Shown piece by piece: positions 41,801-48,215 of a stretch of DNA of 64,000 nt; the first letter of the stretch is position 1; the number at the start of each line of letters is the position of its first letter. Origin of the DNA: Chelonoidis abingdonii (Eukaryota; Chordata; Testudines; Testudinidae); the NCBI RefSeq assembly GCF_003597395.2, contig NC_133790.1, positions 27,565,970-27,629,969 on the forward strand, written 5' to 3'. The position numbers and the translations under genes were made by a program. Below the pieces are notes generated by a model. The model was not told the origin of the DNA, ran no database searches, and saw only the letters and a list, made by a program, of their open reading frames with translations.

Positions 41801-44800
41801 GAATGGTAGTCCCCTGTTGCTGGGCTAGACACATCATTAACAATGTCATAGCTGCCTCCATCTGTATCCGTAGGATGGGGTGGGCGGGGGGAGAGAAGAG
41901 AGAGATAGATACGTACAATTAAGTAGGCCCAATTTGATCAGGAAGAATGCACCAGCCTTGTCTGGAACACAAGCAAGTCAGGTATCATGTAATAAGACAA
42001 GTGACAAGCATCAAGCGACACCTGAACACAAAGTGACAATGTAGACACTGGCTAAATGATTCTTCACAAGAAGCAGCTTTCAAAAGCTAGCATGTTATGA
42101 TCAGCTTTCTTGAACTCAGCAGTTAAGGACGTGAGCATCTTATAATAGGATATGCCAGATTCTCTCAAAACAGAGTCACCTGTCCATTTAAGATAAGAAG
42201 ATTGTCTCTTGGTTCATGACATTAATGCTTTCAGGTTCATACCTCTACCATAAAGAGCAACAAATTAAGAGGAGATGGCAAACTTCTGAAAACCTCTTAG
42301 GGGCCATGCAACCCAGAAAAAAAAAAAAAAAAATTACCGCAACACTTTATTTTTAGACTGAATACTAGGGAAGACTAAGGAAGAGTAATGGGCTACAGCA
42401 AGCAACAGAAACTAAATCATAATACTTAACATTGATAGACAGTGTTATATTTTCAGAGTGCTCTATAGTCATTAATTCATCTGCACAACACTCCTGCAAT
42501 ACAAGTAAATATCAATATCCCCATCTTACAGCCTAAGAGGAAAAGTTAATTGTCTATCTTCATGTTCTAGGTTAGTTTAAAACTTTTGGGGTCTTTTTAA
42601 TCTCTAAAGAGCCACACAAACAAAGAGTGCTCTACCATTTATATAAGATTCCATAGACAAAATCCTTGTATAAAAAAGGGTATTAGGGATAACTGCAATA
42701 TTTCCTCCCCAACTGAAACCCTAAAAAGCAAGGAAACAAGTTATGGGACACTACATAGCAAACTTCCTATGACAGTGACATTGTCGGTGGGCATGTGTGA
42801 AAACCAAATACTTGCTGACATGCAGGATGTAATTGCACTACCTCAAAGACAACACCCCCATGTCCAAGAGAATCATTATCCCTGTTTTACAGATGGGAAT
42901 GGAGGCTCAGAGAGGCTAAGACTTAATTTTTAAAAAGTAATCAGTGATGGCAGATGTCCAAGTTTTTGATGGTTGCTCAGTCAATCCTTTTTGAAAATTA
43001 GGTTCCTTTAAGGTTTAGATACCCAAAAACAAGAGAGATACACCGCTACCTCGATATAATGCCATCCGATATAACACAGTAAAGCAGTGCTCCGGGAGGA
43101 TGGGGCTGGGCACTCCGGTGGATCAAAGCAAGTTGAATATAACACGGTTTCACCTATAATGTGGTAAGATTTTTTTGGCTCCCAAATACAGCATTATATC
43201 GAGGTAGAGGTGTACCAAAAATTCACGTGTCACCTTTTTAAAACGTTAGGTCTAAGTAATTCACCCAAGGTCACACAAGAAGCCCATGGCACAGCAAAGA
43301 CATGAACCCAGTTCTTCTGAATTCCAGTCTTGTACTTTACCATGGAGGAAGACTGACCTTGTAGTTAGTTTCCTTACAGAGGTACACATACGAATAGTTT
43401 TGCCAAGTCTCAGCATGGGAAATAGTTGGATTTCCCTCTACAATAGCCCCAGTCCTGTTGTTTCAAAGTTTCTATGCAGAAATTCTTAATCTCTGTGTTA
43501 GGAGTAGCGCCCTACCAAATTCACATCTGTGGAAAAAAGTGTCATGGACCATGAAATCAGACCTCCCCCATGAAATCTAGCTATTGTAGGGGAGGGACAG
43601 GACTGCAGGGGGCGTGCCAACCAAGGGCTCCTGCTAGGCCCTCTTCTCCAGCTGCAAAGGGACTTACTCTTCCCCTGCACAGCCACTCTGGGGAGGAGAT
43701 CAGACCCGCCTTTGGATACCTACCCAAGCTGCATAAAGTTGCTGTAAGTGGGTCTGATTTCCCCCATGCTGCTGGGAGCACCCCAGCCAGGAGCTCCTAG
43801 CTGCTAGCCCCAGCCGGGCTGGGGAGGGACAGGACTTGCTCTTTTCCCTCCAAGTGTGGCCATGCTGGGGATCAGACCCACTCTCCAGGTACCTCCTGCA
43901 GCTGCAGGAAGCTCTGGAACTGGGCAGCAGCCCAAGAAGCTGCCAGAGGTGTAGGTAGGTCTGATCTCCCCTAGAGAGCGACCATGCAGGGGAAGAGCAA
44001 GTCTTGTCCCAACTCGCCCTGGCTGGGACTAGCAGCTAGGAGCCCCTGACTGGGGCGCTCCCAGAATGGGGGAAGATCAGACCCACCTATACCTCCAGCA
44101 ACCTCCTGTGGCTGCAGGAAGCTCCAGGGATGCTGCCTTCAGATCCCACGTCTAAAGGCAGCAGAGAAGTGAGGGTGGCAATCCCACAATCTGCCTACAA
44201 CAGCTTTTGGACACCCTTCCCCCTCCCCCCCATGACCCTCTTTTGGGTCAGGACCCCCACAGTTATAATACCCTAAAAATTCAGATGTAAACATCTGGAA
44301 ATATGCAATTAACTCATTTTCAAATCCTAGAGCCGTGAAATTGACCAGAATGGACCATGAATTTGGTAGGGCCCTAGTTATGAGACTGTCTGGGGGTATG
44401 GGGAAACTGTAATTGTGCTTTCATTTCTTCTCTCTTTGCTATAATGTTCATGCAGATTTGCTGAGGCACTTTGCAGCAAGGTTCTTCTCAAATGCCAGAA
44501 TAACCCCATAAAACTGATGACTCAGTTCCTGTAGTACCCCCCTGGAAGCACCAGGGTAGACCTGACAAATATTCTGGAGCACACCAAGGAGAAGTAATTG
44601 AAAGTAACTGCCTATAAGGACATGGCATGCAAGGGACTGACAGCAATTGTGTCAATGCAGCATGACAATTGCATTCTAACCTGGAATCAAATGAACATAA
44701 ACACAGCTGCAGAGTGACCATAAAAAGCTTTGAGATCCCAAACTTCAAAGTGATCTAAACATGCAATGTTCAGTCAGTCTATTCTTTCTTGTCTTTTTTT

Positions 44801-46703
44801 AACATGTGGATGAATTTGGTGACTATTTAATCCTCTCCTCCACTGAAGCTTCTATGAATGCAATGCTACAGAATGCTGAAGCCCAACATTTTCTATTTAT
44901 CCACGACAGGTGCAGCATTTTTTAAATGAAAGATAATCGACAAAAATTTCTTAGAGACCTTTAATTGTGGGATCTGCTTTATTATGTTTAAAAGGATTAT
45001 GCATGTGCGCATATTTCAAGGAGACCAACTTCCTTATGTAAATTTTAGCCTGACAGTAGAAGCTGACAAGTATCCTGGTCAGAGAGAATGTTTAATGGAA
45101 TTACAGAGGGACCATGGTTTCATCAGTATTTGCTAACCTCTCAGCACATATACATTTTTCAGTCAATATAAAAAGAAAATAATTATATTTTCAAATCTCC
45201 AGCCCAACAAAGCAAAGCCCTCATTGGGAACTCTGCCCAGCAGAAGGTCCAAACGTCATCCCACGACCCAAATGAATGATTTTTTTTCCAGTTACACCCA
45301 CCCACCCCTCTCTCTCGGAGCAGAGACTAAAAATGGAAATTTCAAGCCCAGAATGGTGAAATGTTTAGAAAAGTTATTAGCATGCAAAGGAAACAGAATT
45401 ATAATGGAAACCTAGTTTGTTGCCTTAACTGCACACAGTTTTGTAACTGGCACCTACTACTTCTGCATTTAAGTGTTTAAATTCATAATCCTAATAATGC
45501 ATTAATATATATCTTTGCTAAATACATTATTATAATTTGCTTAACACCTGTGAGAACAAAATTTCTGAAAATATATCCTGCAAACAAAATATTAACAGAA
45601 GTGGAAACTCACAAATGAGCTCAACACATTAGCCATAAACATTCATTTGACCTATGGCAGGATGTTAGGGATAAATAGGGACCTCTGAGAAGCTGTAAAA
45701 ATTGACCCAGAACTGAGGGTAGGGGGTGAGCTGTGGGAATCCTCTTAACTGCTGGTATCAACTGGCTGAGAGTACATGGCTACTTTATGGAGACAAGTAT
45801 ATTTATACCATTCCTATTTTTCATCATTGTGAAACATCACCAGGACATGTGGGCCAACTACAGTTAGAAAGCAATTTCACTTTATTTACTTCATAGACTG
45901 TAGCTCCTTTGTAGGCTGGGCTTGTGTCCAGGTGCCTCATCCACTCACTCAGACTTGCCCAGTTTGATACAAGTCCTAAAACGATCGGAAGGCTTTCAAA
46001 ATATCAGAACCGATTTATTTCATTTCTCTTCTTCAAAAATATTTCACTACCACCAAAACTTGACAATACCCACAAGATTTAAAAGCATCAAAACTTAAGG
46101 TCAGATCAATTTAGTCACACCATTTTGAATGGAAAGAAAAGGCAGCACTGCATTAAACAAAAACTTTTCCAACCTTTCATACACAAGATGCTCACTGCTG
46201 AAATACAAATGAGATCTCCCTGTGGGAACAAGTGCAAAAACAACAACAGCTCTCAGAGCCATGAGTCAGAAACAAAAACTTTTGGAGACTGCTATGTATT
46301 CTCTCTGCCCAAAACAAACATCTCCATGCTAGTCTCACATAGAATGGAAGGCTGATTAGTGAAGTGTCCCATTGCAGAACTCCATTTACTCTATCTGCTT
46401 ATTCCCACTGGGTTCCAGAAGGTTGATCTAGAATCCCAAGGCACTCGTATCATCTGGCTAGAATAATAATACATTTAAAATATGACTCTCTGACTTTAGC
46501 TTGGCAGCCATCCAGGTAACTAATTTCCTCAGCTGCTCCCCCGATAACAATGACACAGACTAATGCAACCTTTCCCTTTGCTCCAATCATGCTGTGGAAC
46601 AGCCCCAATGGCATTTACCATTAGCGTCAGGCTCAGTCAGATAGGAGGATCTCTTCACCGGACTCTCGGAAGAGCGGAGAGCAGGCTGCTTCCACCACTG
46701 CAT
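11758..46703 (-). CDS. TPCN1: TPCN1, two-pore channel 1, endolysosomal Na+/Ca2+ channel
   Basis: In other vertebrates this gene encodes a dimeric, 12-helix channel of endosomes and lysosomes, gated by voltage and PI(3,5)P2 and linked to NAADP Ca2+ release. I traced 26 coding exons on the - strand plus a candidate first exon. Every junction fits in phase, and the total is 2421 nt, 806 codons plus stop (human about 816). In order: [14 protein letters not shown] cytosolic N-terminus, domain I S1-S6 with filter TTSNFPD, basic GAVRRNLRQ lipid-binding S4-S5 linker, EF-hand-like link ([20 protein letters not shown]), domain II S1-S6 with arginine-bearing S4 ([19 protein letters not shown]), pore-loop glycosylation sites NHT and NKT, filter VVNDWY, and a C-terminus ending in SQTVI. 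Odd points are the filter residues and one GC donor. Introns hold the repeats listed separately; elsewhere in them I see nothing. Confidence 0.95.
12717..12825 (-). repeat. tRNA-derived SINE fragment
   Basis: On the - strand the head tagcccagtggttagggc is a box A-like tRNA start. It sits in the last TPCN1 intron. Confidence 0.5.
13255..13660. repeat. MITE remnant interrupted by a nested hAT fragment
   Basis: The words gtgtagacagtgct and agagcttctcctgcc resemble the MITE at 19783-20069. The middle is interrupted by the element at 13392-13590. A 22-bp tandem duplication (cttagagcagctgcaccact) lies at about 13591-13633. Confidence 0.45.
13392..13590. mobile_element. hAT-like non-autonomous element (nested)
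   Basis: It starts agtggttctcaac and ends gtttgagagcag, imperfect inverted ends. It is flanked by ctcagagc and cttagagc, an 8-bp near-identical target duplication typical of hAT. Confidence 0.55.
14001..14081 (-). CDS. TPCN1: TPCN1 exon, C-terminal region
   Basis: It encodes [20 protein letters not shown] and MYEEEIQ. Acceptor ctactcag, donor gtagga. Confidence 0.94.
15328..15464 (-). CDS. TPCN1: TPCN1 exon, C-terminal cytosolic region
   Basis: It encodes [20 protein letters not shown] and [15 protein letters not shown]. The acceptor is ctctgaag; a second possible AG three bases downstream would drop one Glu. Confidence 0.92.
15553..16012 (-). mobile_element. CR1 LINE 3' fragment
   Basis: The stretch matches the 3' part of reptile CR1 (gaccactgtgatcatctag, then tcaccccttctctttattac) in reverse orientation. 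Confidence 0.75.
16526..16610 (-). CDS. TPCN1: TPCN1 exon, domain II S6
   Basis: It encodes [20 protein letters not shown] and TRKNQGSE. Acceptor tcccag, donor gttagt. Confidence 0.95.
16865..17087. mobile_element. Mariner/Tigger-like non-autonomous element
   Basis: It starts tacagacactccctgggt and ends caaggagcttctgta, with TA at both ends. A purine-rich low-complexity run interrupts its middle. Confidence 0.5.
17291..17359 (-). CDS. TPCN1: TPCN1 exon, after filter II
   Basis: It encodes [20 protein letters not shown] and VTM, leading into S6 of domain II. Acceptor cccctag, donor gtaggt. Confidence 0.94.
18270..18316 (-). CDS. TPCN1: TPCN1 exon, filter II
   Basis: This 47-nt exon encodes [15 protein letters not shown]. 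Filter II reads V-N-D, where human TPC1 has V-N-N. Acceptor atacag, donor gtacgt. Confidence 0.94.
19020..19135 (-). CDS. TPCN1: TPCN1 exon, luminal pore loop II
   Basis: It encodes [20 protein letters not shown] and [18 protein letters not shown]. The two sequons NHT and NKT match the luminal glycosylation sites of the family. Donor gtaaga. Confidence 0.95.
19668..19757 (-). CDS. TPCN1: TPCN1 exon, domain II S5
   Basis: It encodes [20 protein letters not shown] and SGVVYPNCC. Acceptor ctccag, donor gtgagt. Confidence 0.94.
19783..20069. mobile_element. PIF/Harbinger-type MITE, 287 bp
   Basis: The terminal repeats are GGCCTTGTCTACACTGC and its near complement GCAGTGTAGACACAGCC. It is flanked on both sides by TAA, the 3-bp target duplication of PIF/Harbinger. 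Its ends resemble those of the large element at 47986. Confidence 0.8.
20968..21039 (-). CDS. TPCN1: TPCN1 exon, domain II S4-S5
   Basis: It encodes [20 protein letters not shown] and RMA, completing S4. Acceptor cttcag, donor gtatta, weaker than most. Confidence 0.94.
21368..21585 (+). mobile_element. CR1 LINE 3' fragment
   Basis: It includes ttaatcattggaacaactta and ends in aatggtcccttctggcctta, a typical CR1 3' end. Confidence 0.75.
21650..21840 (+). repeat. Ancient SINE/L2 tail fragment
   Basis: The series atctcaaagcacttcacac, cccatttaacatatggggac and cttgcccaggtcacacagca follows the tail shared by many amniote SINEs. Confidence 0.55.
22365..22590 (+). repeat. tRNA-derived SINE
   Basis: It has the tRNA-like head gacctagtgaatagag and B box aggttctatttcc, and the tail word gcccatctgtaaaatgggga ending in aagtgctatataaac. 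Confidence 0.7.
22615..22800 (+). repeat. Ancient SINE/L2 tail fragment
   Basis: The words gatctcaaagcactctacaa and acccattttactgagggaca support this. The family is tentative. Confidence 0.45.
23098..23320. repeat. Inverted-arm repeat, hairpin-forming
   Basis: A left arm at about 23098-23157 (ggcaccttaaagactaacag) pairs with a right arm at about 23217-23279 (ctgttagtctttaaggtgcc). I recognise it as a very common turtle repeat but cannot name its class with certainty. A relative lies at 57189-57302. Confidence 0.7.
23371..23478 (-). CDS. TPCN1: TPCN1 exon, domain II S3-S4
   Basis: It encodes [20 protein letters not shown] and [15 protein letters not shown], with the first arginines of the working voltage sensor. 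Acceptor ttccag, donor gtgaga. Confidence 0.95.
23849..23921 (-). CDS. TPCN1: TPCN1 exon, domain II S2-S3
   Basis: It encodes [20 protein letters not shown] and GWN. Acceptor tttgcag, donor gtaagt. Confidence 0.93.
24428..25460 (-). mobile_element. CR1 LINE 3' region
   Basis: The reverse-oriented CR1 end (gtcagaccagcgatccatct) begins here and continues for about 1 kb. No intact reverse transcriptase frame is visible. Confidence 0.7.
26596..26649 (-). CDS. TPCN1: TPCN1 exon, domain II S1-S2
   Basis: It encodes [17 protein letters not shown]. Acceptor ttgcag, donor gtaagt. Confidence 0.93.
26735..26791 (-). CDS. TPCN1: TPCN1 exon, domain II S1
   Basis: It encodes [18 protein letters not shown]. 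Acceptor ttccag, donor gtagga. Confidence 0.92.
26863..27065 (+). repeat. tRNA-derived SINE
   Basis: It has the head gtggtctaatggttagggca, B box aagttctgtttcc, and the tail tgtaaaatgctttgggagc. Confidence 0.65.
27920..27964 (-). CDS. TPCN1: TPCN1 exon, start of domain II
   Basis: It encodes [14 protein letters not shown], the amphipathic segment before domain II S1. It is 45 nt long, with acceptor atacag and donor gtaagt. Confidence 0.92.
28125..28260 (+). repeat. Possible tRNA-derived SINE
   Basis: The words gtagcacagtgggcaatag and gagttcaaatcctgacct look like tRNA boxes A and B. The evidence is weak. Confidence 0.35.
29103..29240 (-). mobile_element. CR1 LINE 3' end fragment
   Basis: The reverse-oriented CR1 end is seen in ataagaacggccatactggg and gtccatctagctcagtatcc. 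It lies only 9 bases from a TPCN1 exon at 29249. Confidence 0.75.
29249..29312 (-). CDS. TPCN1: TPCN1 exon, linker to domain II
   Basis: It encodes [20 protein letters not shown] plus K. Acceptor cttccag, donor gtaact. Confidence 0.93.
29529..29577 (-). CDS. TPCN1: TPCN1 exon with GC donor
   Basis: It encodes [16 protein letters not shown]. The phase of the next exon forces the boundary at AAG|GCAAGT, a non-canonical GC donor that otherwise matches the consensus perfectly. Acceptor cttacag. Confidence 0.9.
29998..30154. repeat. Near-perfect 70-bp inverted repeat (hairpin)
   Basis: The arms 29998-30067 and 30085-30154 are reverse complements with one mismatch by eye, around a 17-base loop. 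It lies in a TPCN1 intron and would fold into a long RNA hairpin in the transcript. I see no transposon ends or target duplication that I recognise. Confidence 0.95.
30370..30482. repeat. MITE-like element
   Basis: The inverted ends are cagatttttaaaggtgttta and taaactctttaacaatctg, with inner words gatgcctaaag and ctttaggcacc. Confidence 0.6.
31310..31434 (-). CDS. TPCN1: TPCN1 exon, EF-hand-like linker
   Basis: It encodes [20 protein letters not shown] and [17 protein letters not shown]. Acceptor tttctag, donor gtagga. Confidence 0.94.
31690..31960 (-). mobile_element. CR1 LINE fragment
   Basis: The stretch cttgggaaactgttccacag is the CR1 segment also seen in the copy at 15553-16012, where it reads gggaaattgttccaatgac. 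Confidence 0.55.
32110..32226 (-). CDS. TPCN1: TPCN1 exon, S6 end and EF-hand-like region
   Basis: It encodes [20 protein letters not shown] and [19 protein letters not shown]. It carries the lysine of the S6 end reported to help bind PI(3,5)P2. It is 39 codons long, phase 0. Confidence 0.95.
32637..32736 (-). CDS. TPCN1: TPCN1 exon, filter I to S6
   Basis: The first base completes the filter Asn, then [20 protein letters not shown] and [13 protein letters not shown], the start of inner helix S6. Acceptor ggggcag, donor gtaagt. Confidence 0.95.
33050..33270 (+). repeat. Ancient SINE/L2 tail fragment
   Basis: The words tcattatcctcattttacag and gtgaagtgactttcccg support this; the family is tentative. 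A similar fragment lies at 38265-38420. Confidence 0.45.
33502..33560 (-). CDS. TPCN1: TPCN1 exon, pore helix and filter I
   Basis: It encodes [19 protein letters not shown] and the first two bases of the filter Asn. Filter I reads T-S-N, where human TPC1 has T-A-N. Acceptor tttcag, donor gtaagt. Confidence 0.94.
34421..34455 (-). CDS. TPCN1: TPCN1 small exon
   Basis: This 35-nt exon encodes [11 protein letters not shown] between S5 and the first pore loop. It contains an NHS sequon not obvious in the human protein. Acceptor ctctag, donor gtaagt. Confidence 0.9.
35951..36039 (-). CDS. TPCN1: TPCN1 exon, domain I S4-S5 linker and S5
   Basis: It encodes [20 protein letters not shown] and FFMVIFAIL. 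The third linker arginine of the lipid site is present. Acceptor tttcag, donor gtaagt. Confidence 0.94.
36628..36758 (-). CDS. TPCN1: TPCN1 exon, domain I S3-S4
   Basis: It encodes the S4 region [20 protein letters not shown] and the start of the S4-S5 linker YCGAVRR, whose arginines belong to the PI(3,5)P2 site described for TPC1. Acceptor ttgcag, donor gtgact. Confidence 0.94.
37298..37411 (-). CDS. TPCN1: TPCN1 exon, domain I S2-S3
   Basis: It encodes [20 protein letters not shown] and [18 protein letters not shown]. It is 38 codons long, phase 0, with acceptor ttgcag and donor gtaagc. Confidence 0.94.
38265..38420 (+). repeat. Ancient SINE/L2 tail fragment
   Basis: The words gggaaactgaggcacagtgc and cattacaggaggtatctgag are of the same kind as the fragment at 33050. 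Confidence 0.4.
38733..38909 (-). CDS. TPCN1: TPCN1 exon, domain I S1
   Basis: It encodes [20 protein letters not shown], then S1 around [20 protein letters not shown]. It is 59 codons long, phase 0 at both ends, with donor gtacgt. Confidence 0.94.
38985..39160 (+). repeat. Ancient SINE/L2 tail fragment
   Basis: The words ctcccattttacagactggt and ttgctctaaccagtaggtaa support this. Confidence 0.45.
40140..40945 (+). mobile_element. CR1 LINE 3' region
   Basis: This 0.8 kb CR1 tail includes gaaaaggtccagaaaagggc, the 78-residue remnant frame at 40523-40759, and the classic end ggtctgacccagtatggcca. No intact polymerase is present. Confidence 0.85.
41737..41861 (-). CDS. TPCN1: TPCN1 exon, cytosolic N-terminus
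   Basis: The acceptor is atacag and the donor CAG|gtgagg. It encodes [13 protein letters not shown] and then [16 protein letters not shown], the conserved segment before the first helix. It enters with 2 nt of a split codon. Confidence 0.93.
43039..43214. mobile_element. Mariner/Tigger-like element
   Basis: The ends tacaccgctacctcgatata and tatatcgaggtagaggtgta are inverted repeats, with terminal TA. It is too short to encode a transposase. Confidence 0.8.
43505..44376. mobile_element. hAT-type element, 872 bp, non-autonomous
   Basis: The ends tagcgccctaccaaattca and tgaatttggtagggcccta are inverted. The flanks gttaggag (43497-43504) and gttatgag (44377-44384) are an 8-bp target duplication with one change. 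The middle is GC-rich with internal repeats; no transposase is seen. Confidence 0.85.
46619..46703 (-). CDS. TPCN1: TPCN1 candidate first coding exon (alternative N-terminus)
   Basis: An ATG at 46703-46701 opens 28 codons beginning [10 protein letters not shown] and ending SYLTEPDAN, then one nt before a good donor (G|gtaaat). The leftover nt joins exactly to exon 41737-41861, giving AND-GGSYD, and closes the total frame. The sequence differs from the human N-terminus as I know it (MAVSLDD...), so it may be an alternative first exon. The inverted copy near 62016-62110 has lost this ATG and the frame. The link is inference from phase and position. Confidence 0.5.
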
Positions 46704-47985
46704 GTCAGTCTTTGCTTCAGGATGCAGATGCAGGATATTTGGAGATGGCAGAAGGAGAAGAGTCAAACAATTTAAGTTCTCCCCTCTCTGTTGTCTGAAA
46801 ACTTCCTTTCACCTTCAGAGGTTACTCAAGGTTTTAAGAAAAGCTAAAAACACTAGATTCCCTTTTACTCTCTGCAAAACAAAACCCACAAATAAAACAA
46901 TTTGTTCCTGTGTAGAAAGTGGCTCAAGGCTCCAGATAAAAGTTCGTCTCGGCCATACCAGAGACAGGATGCTTTGGTTTCTCAGAAGGCTTAGCCACTG
47001 GATGAAGAGTTTCTAAAATTAATTCTAGTTATAAACCAAGGACTCATTTGCACTTCCCCCTTCTTTTCTTGGCATGCATCAGAATCTGCTCACCCTCACA
47101 AGTATACTGCTAATGGGAAACGATTCTGCACAGTGCTGAGTGATCCATGTAAAGAACCTCCTCTCCCAACTAAAAACATCTGAACATTGTTTGGAAGTGC
47201 ATAGTACAAAGGGTGCAAAGAAATAAGCCAGCTGAACTGCTCACAGAGATGGTAATATTTCCTCCACACTGATGTAACTTATCACAGACATTCCCTGGCC
47301 TGCTTACATAAGGCATCTGGAATGATACTGCAGGGATTCCAACATTTTCATTCACCAGAGTAAAGCATGCTCCAGTGTAAATAGCTTCCATATGCCATCA
47401 TTAACAACAAACAAAATGAGGGAAAAAGGAGGGGCACAAAGAAAACTTTCCTCATGCCAAACAGCTCCCTTAGTAAACAAAGTTCCCTGCCATTGGTCAG
47501 AAGCGTAAGCAACTTCTGCCACTGAGATTTGAGCAAGAGGTACGCAGCTTTCAGAAATGGATCAATGCCAACACAACTTACACACAGCCATATGTAAACT
47601 AGCATTAAGTATGCTGGTCCATATGACAGAACGAGAAGCGGAGCAATGAAAAAGGAAGTCCTCCTGTGAGTTGGGACAAATCTCCTTCACCATTCTGCAT
47701 TTCAATCCAAGTTGATATCAATTTGGCAAAAGTCTTCAACTGCATTTCTTTGATGTAGGGTGGTTTGTTTTTCTTTAAACCTCTCCTCCCCACAATGAGC
47801 AAACTGATAAATATAAAGTTATATATAAAAAGAGTCTCTCGTATTTCCCCAGATCTCCATGCCTGGTTTCTGCTTACCACATCCCCTGCGACTCTCTCTT
47901 TTCTGGATGTAACACATCACTTAAGCTGCTTCTAGTTAGCTCCTCAGCTGACTATAAACCCTGGCTAGGAATTAACAGCCACTTA
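46704..47985. other. Flank between candidate exon 1 and Harbinger end
   Basis: No gene is recognised here. If the exon at 46619 is real, its 5' UTR or promoter would start here, but I see no TATA box or CpG island. A 91-codon frame at 47605-47880 (- strand) has no family I know. Confidence 0.5.
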
Positions 47986-48215
47986 GGCCAGGTCTACACT
48001 GCGACTTTAAATCGGTTTAATGGCCGATATACCGATTTAACGCTGTATCCGTTCACGATGTCGTCATTAATATCATGTTAAACGGCTCCTTAAATCGATT
48101 TCGGAACTCCTCCCAAACGAGAGGAGTAGCGCTAAATTCGATAGTGATAACTCGGATTAGGGTTCGTGTGGACGGAAATCGACGTTATTGGCCTCTCTCT
48201 GGGTTTGGAGTGCGA
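47986..48215 (+). repeat. Harbinger terminal region, left
   Basis: This long terminal inverted repeat contains taaatcggtttaatggccga and tcggattagggttcgtgtgg. It matches 60563-60790 in reverse. Confidence 0.85.

Larger units (their letters stand above)
41862..46618 (-). other. Long TPCN1 intron 1
   Basis: It holds a mariner/Tigger-like element (43039-43214), a hAT element (43505-44376), a polyA run near 42318 and, from about 44683, the left arm of the large inverted repeat. I see no exon in it. Confidence 0.6.
44683..48215 (+). repeat. Left arm of large inverted repeat
   Basis: Read in reverse complement, this stretch returns at about 60560-64000. Matching landmarks include acatgcaatgttcagtcagt near 44759 versus 63917, and catccaggtaactaatttcc near 46509 versus 62204. 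It includes the candidate TPCN1 first exon. It looks clean, with intact homopolymers. The outer limit is set by the window edge, not by a visible end. Confidence 0.95.

Noticed and set aside
11758..41861. TPCN2 or TPCN3 instead of TPCN1
   Set aside because: The EF-hand-like linker, [14 protein letters not shown] start, SQTV end and position beside SLC8B1 all fit TPCN1.
47605..47880. 91-codon frame on the - strand
   Set aside because: Biased, low-information residues, no family resemblance, and the frame is not kept in the inverted copy near 60890-61160.
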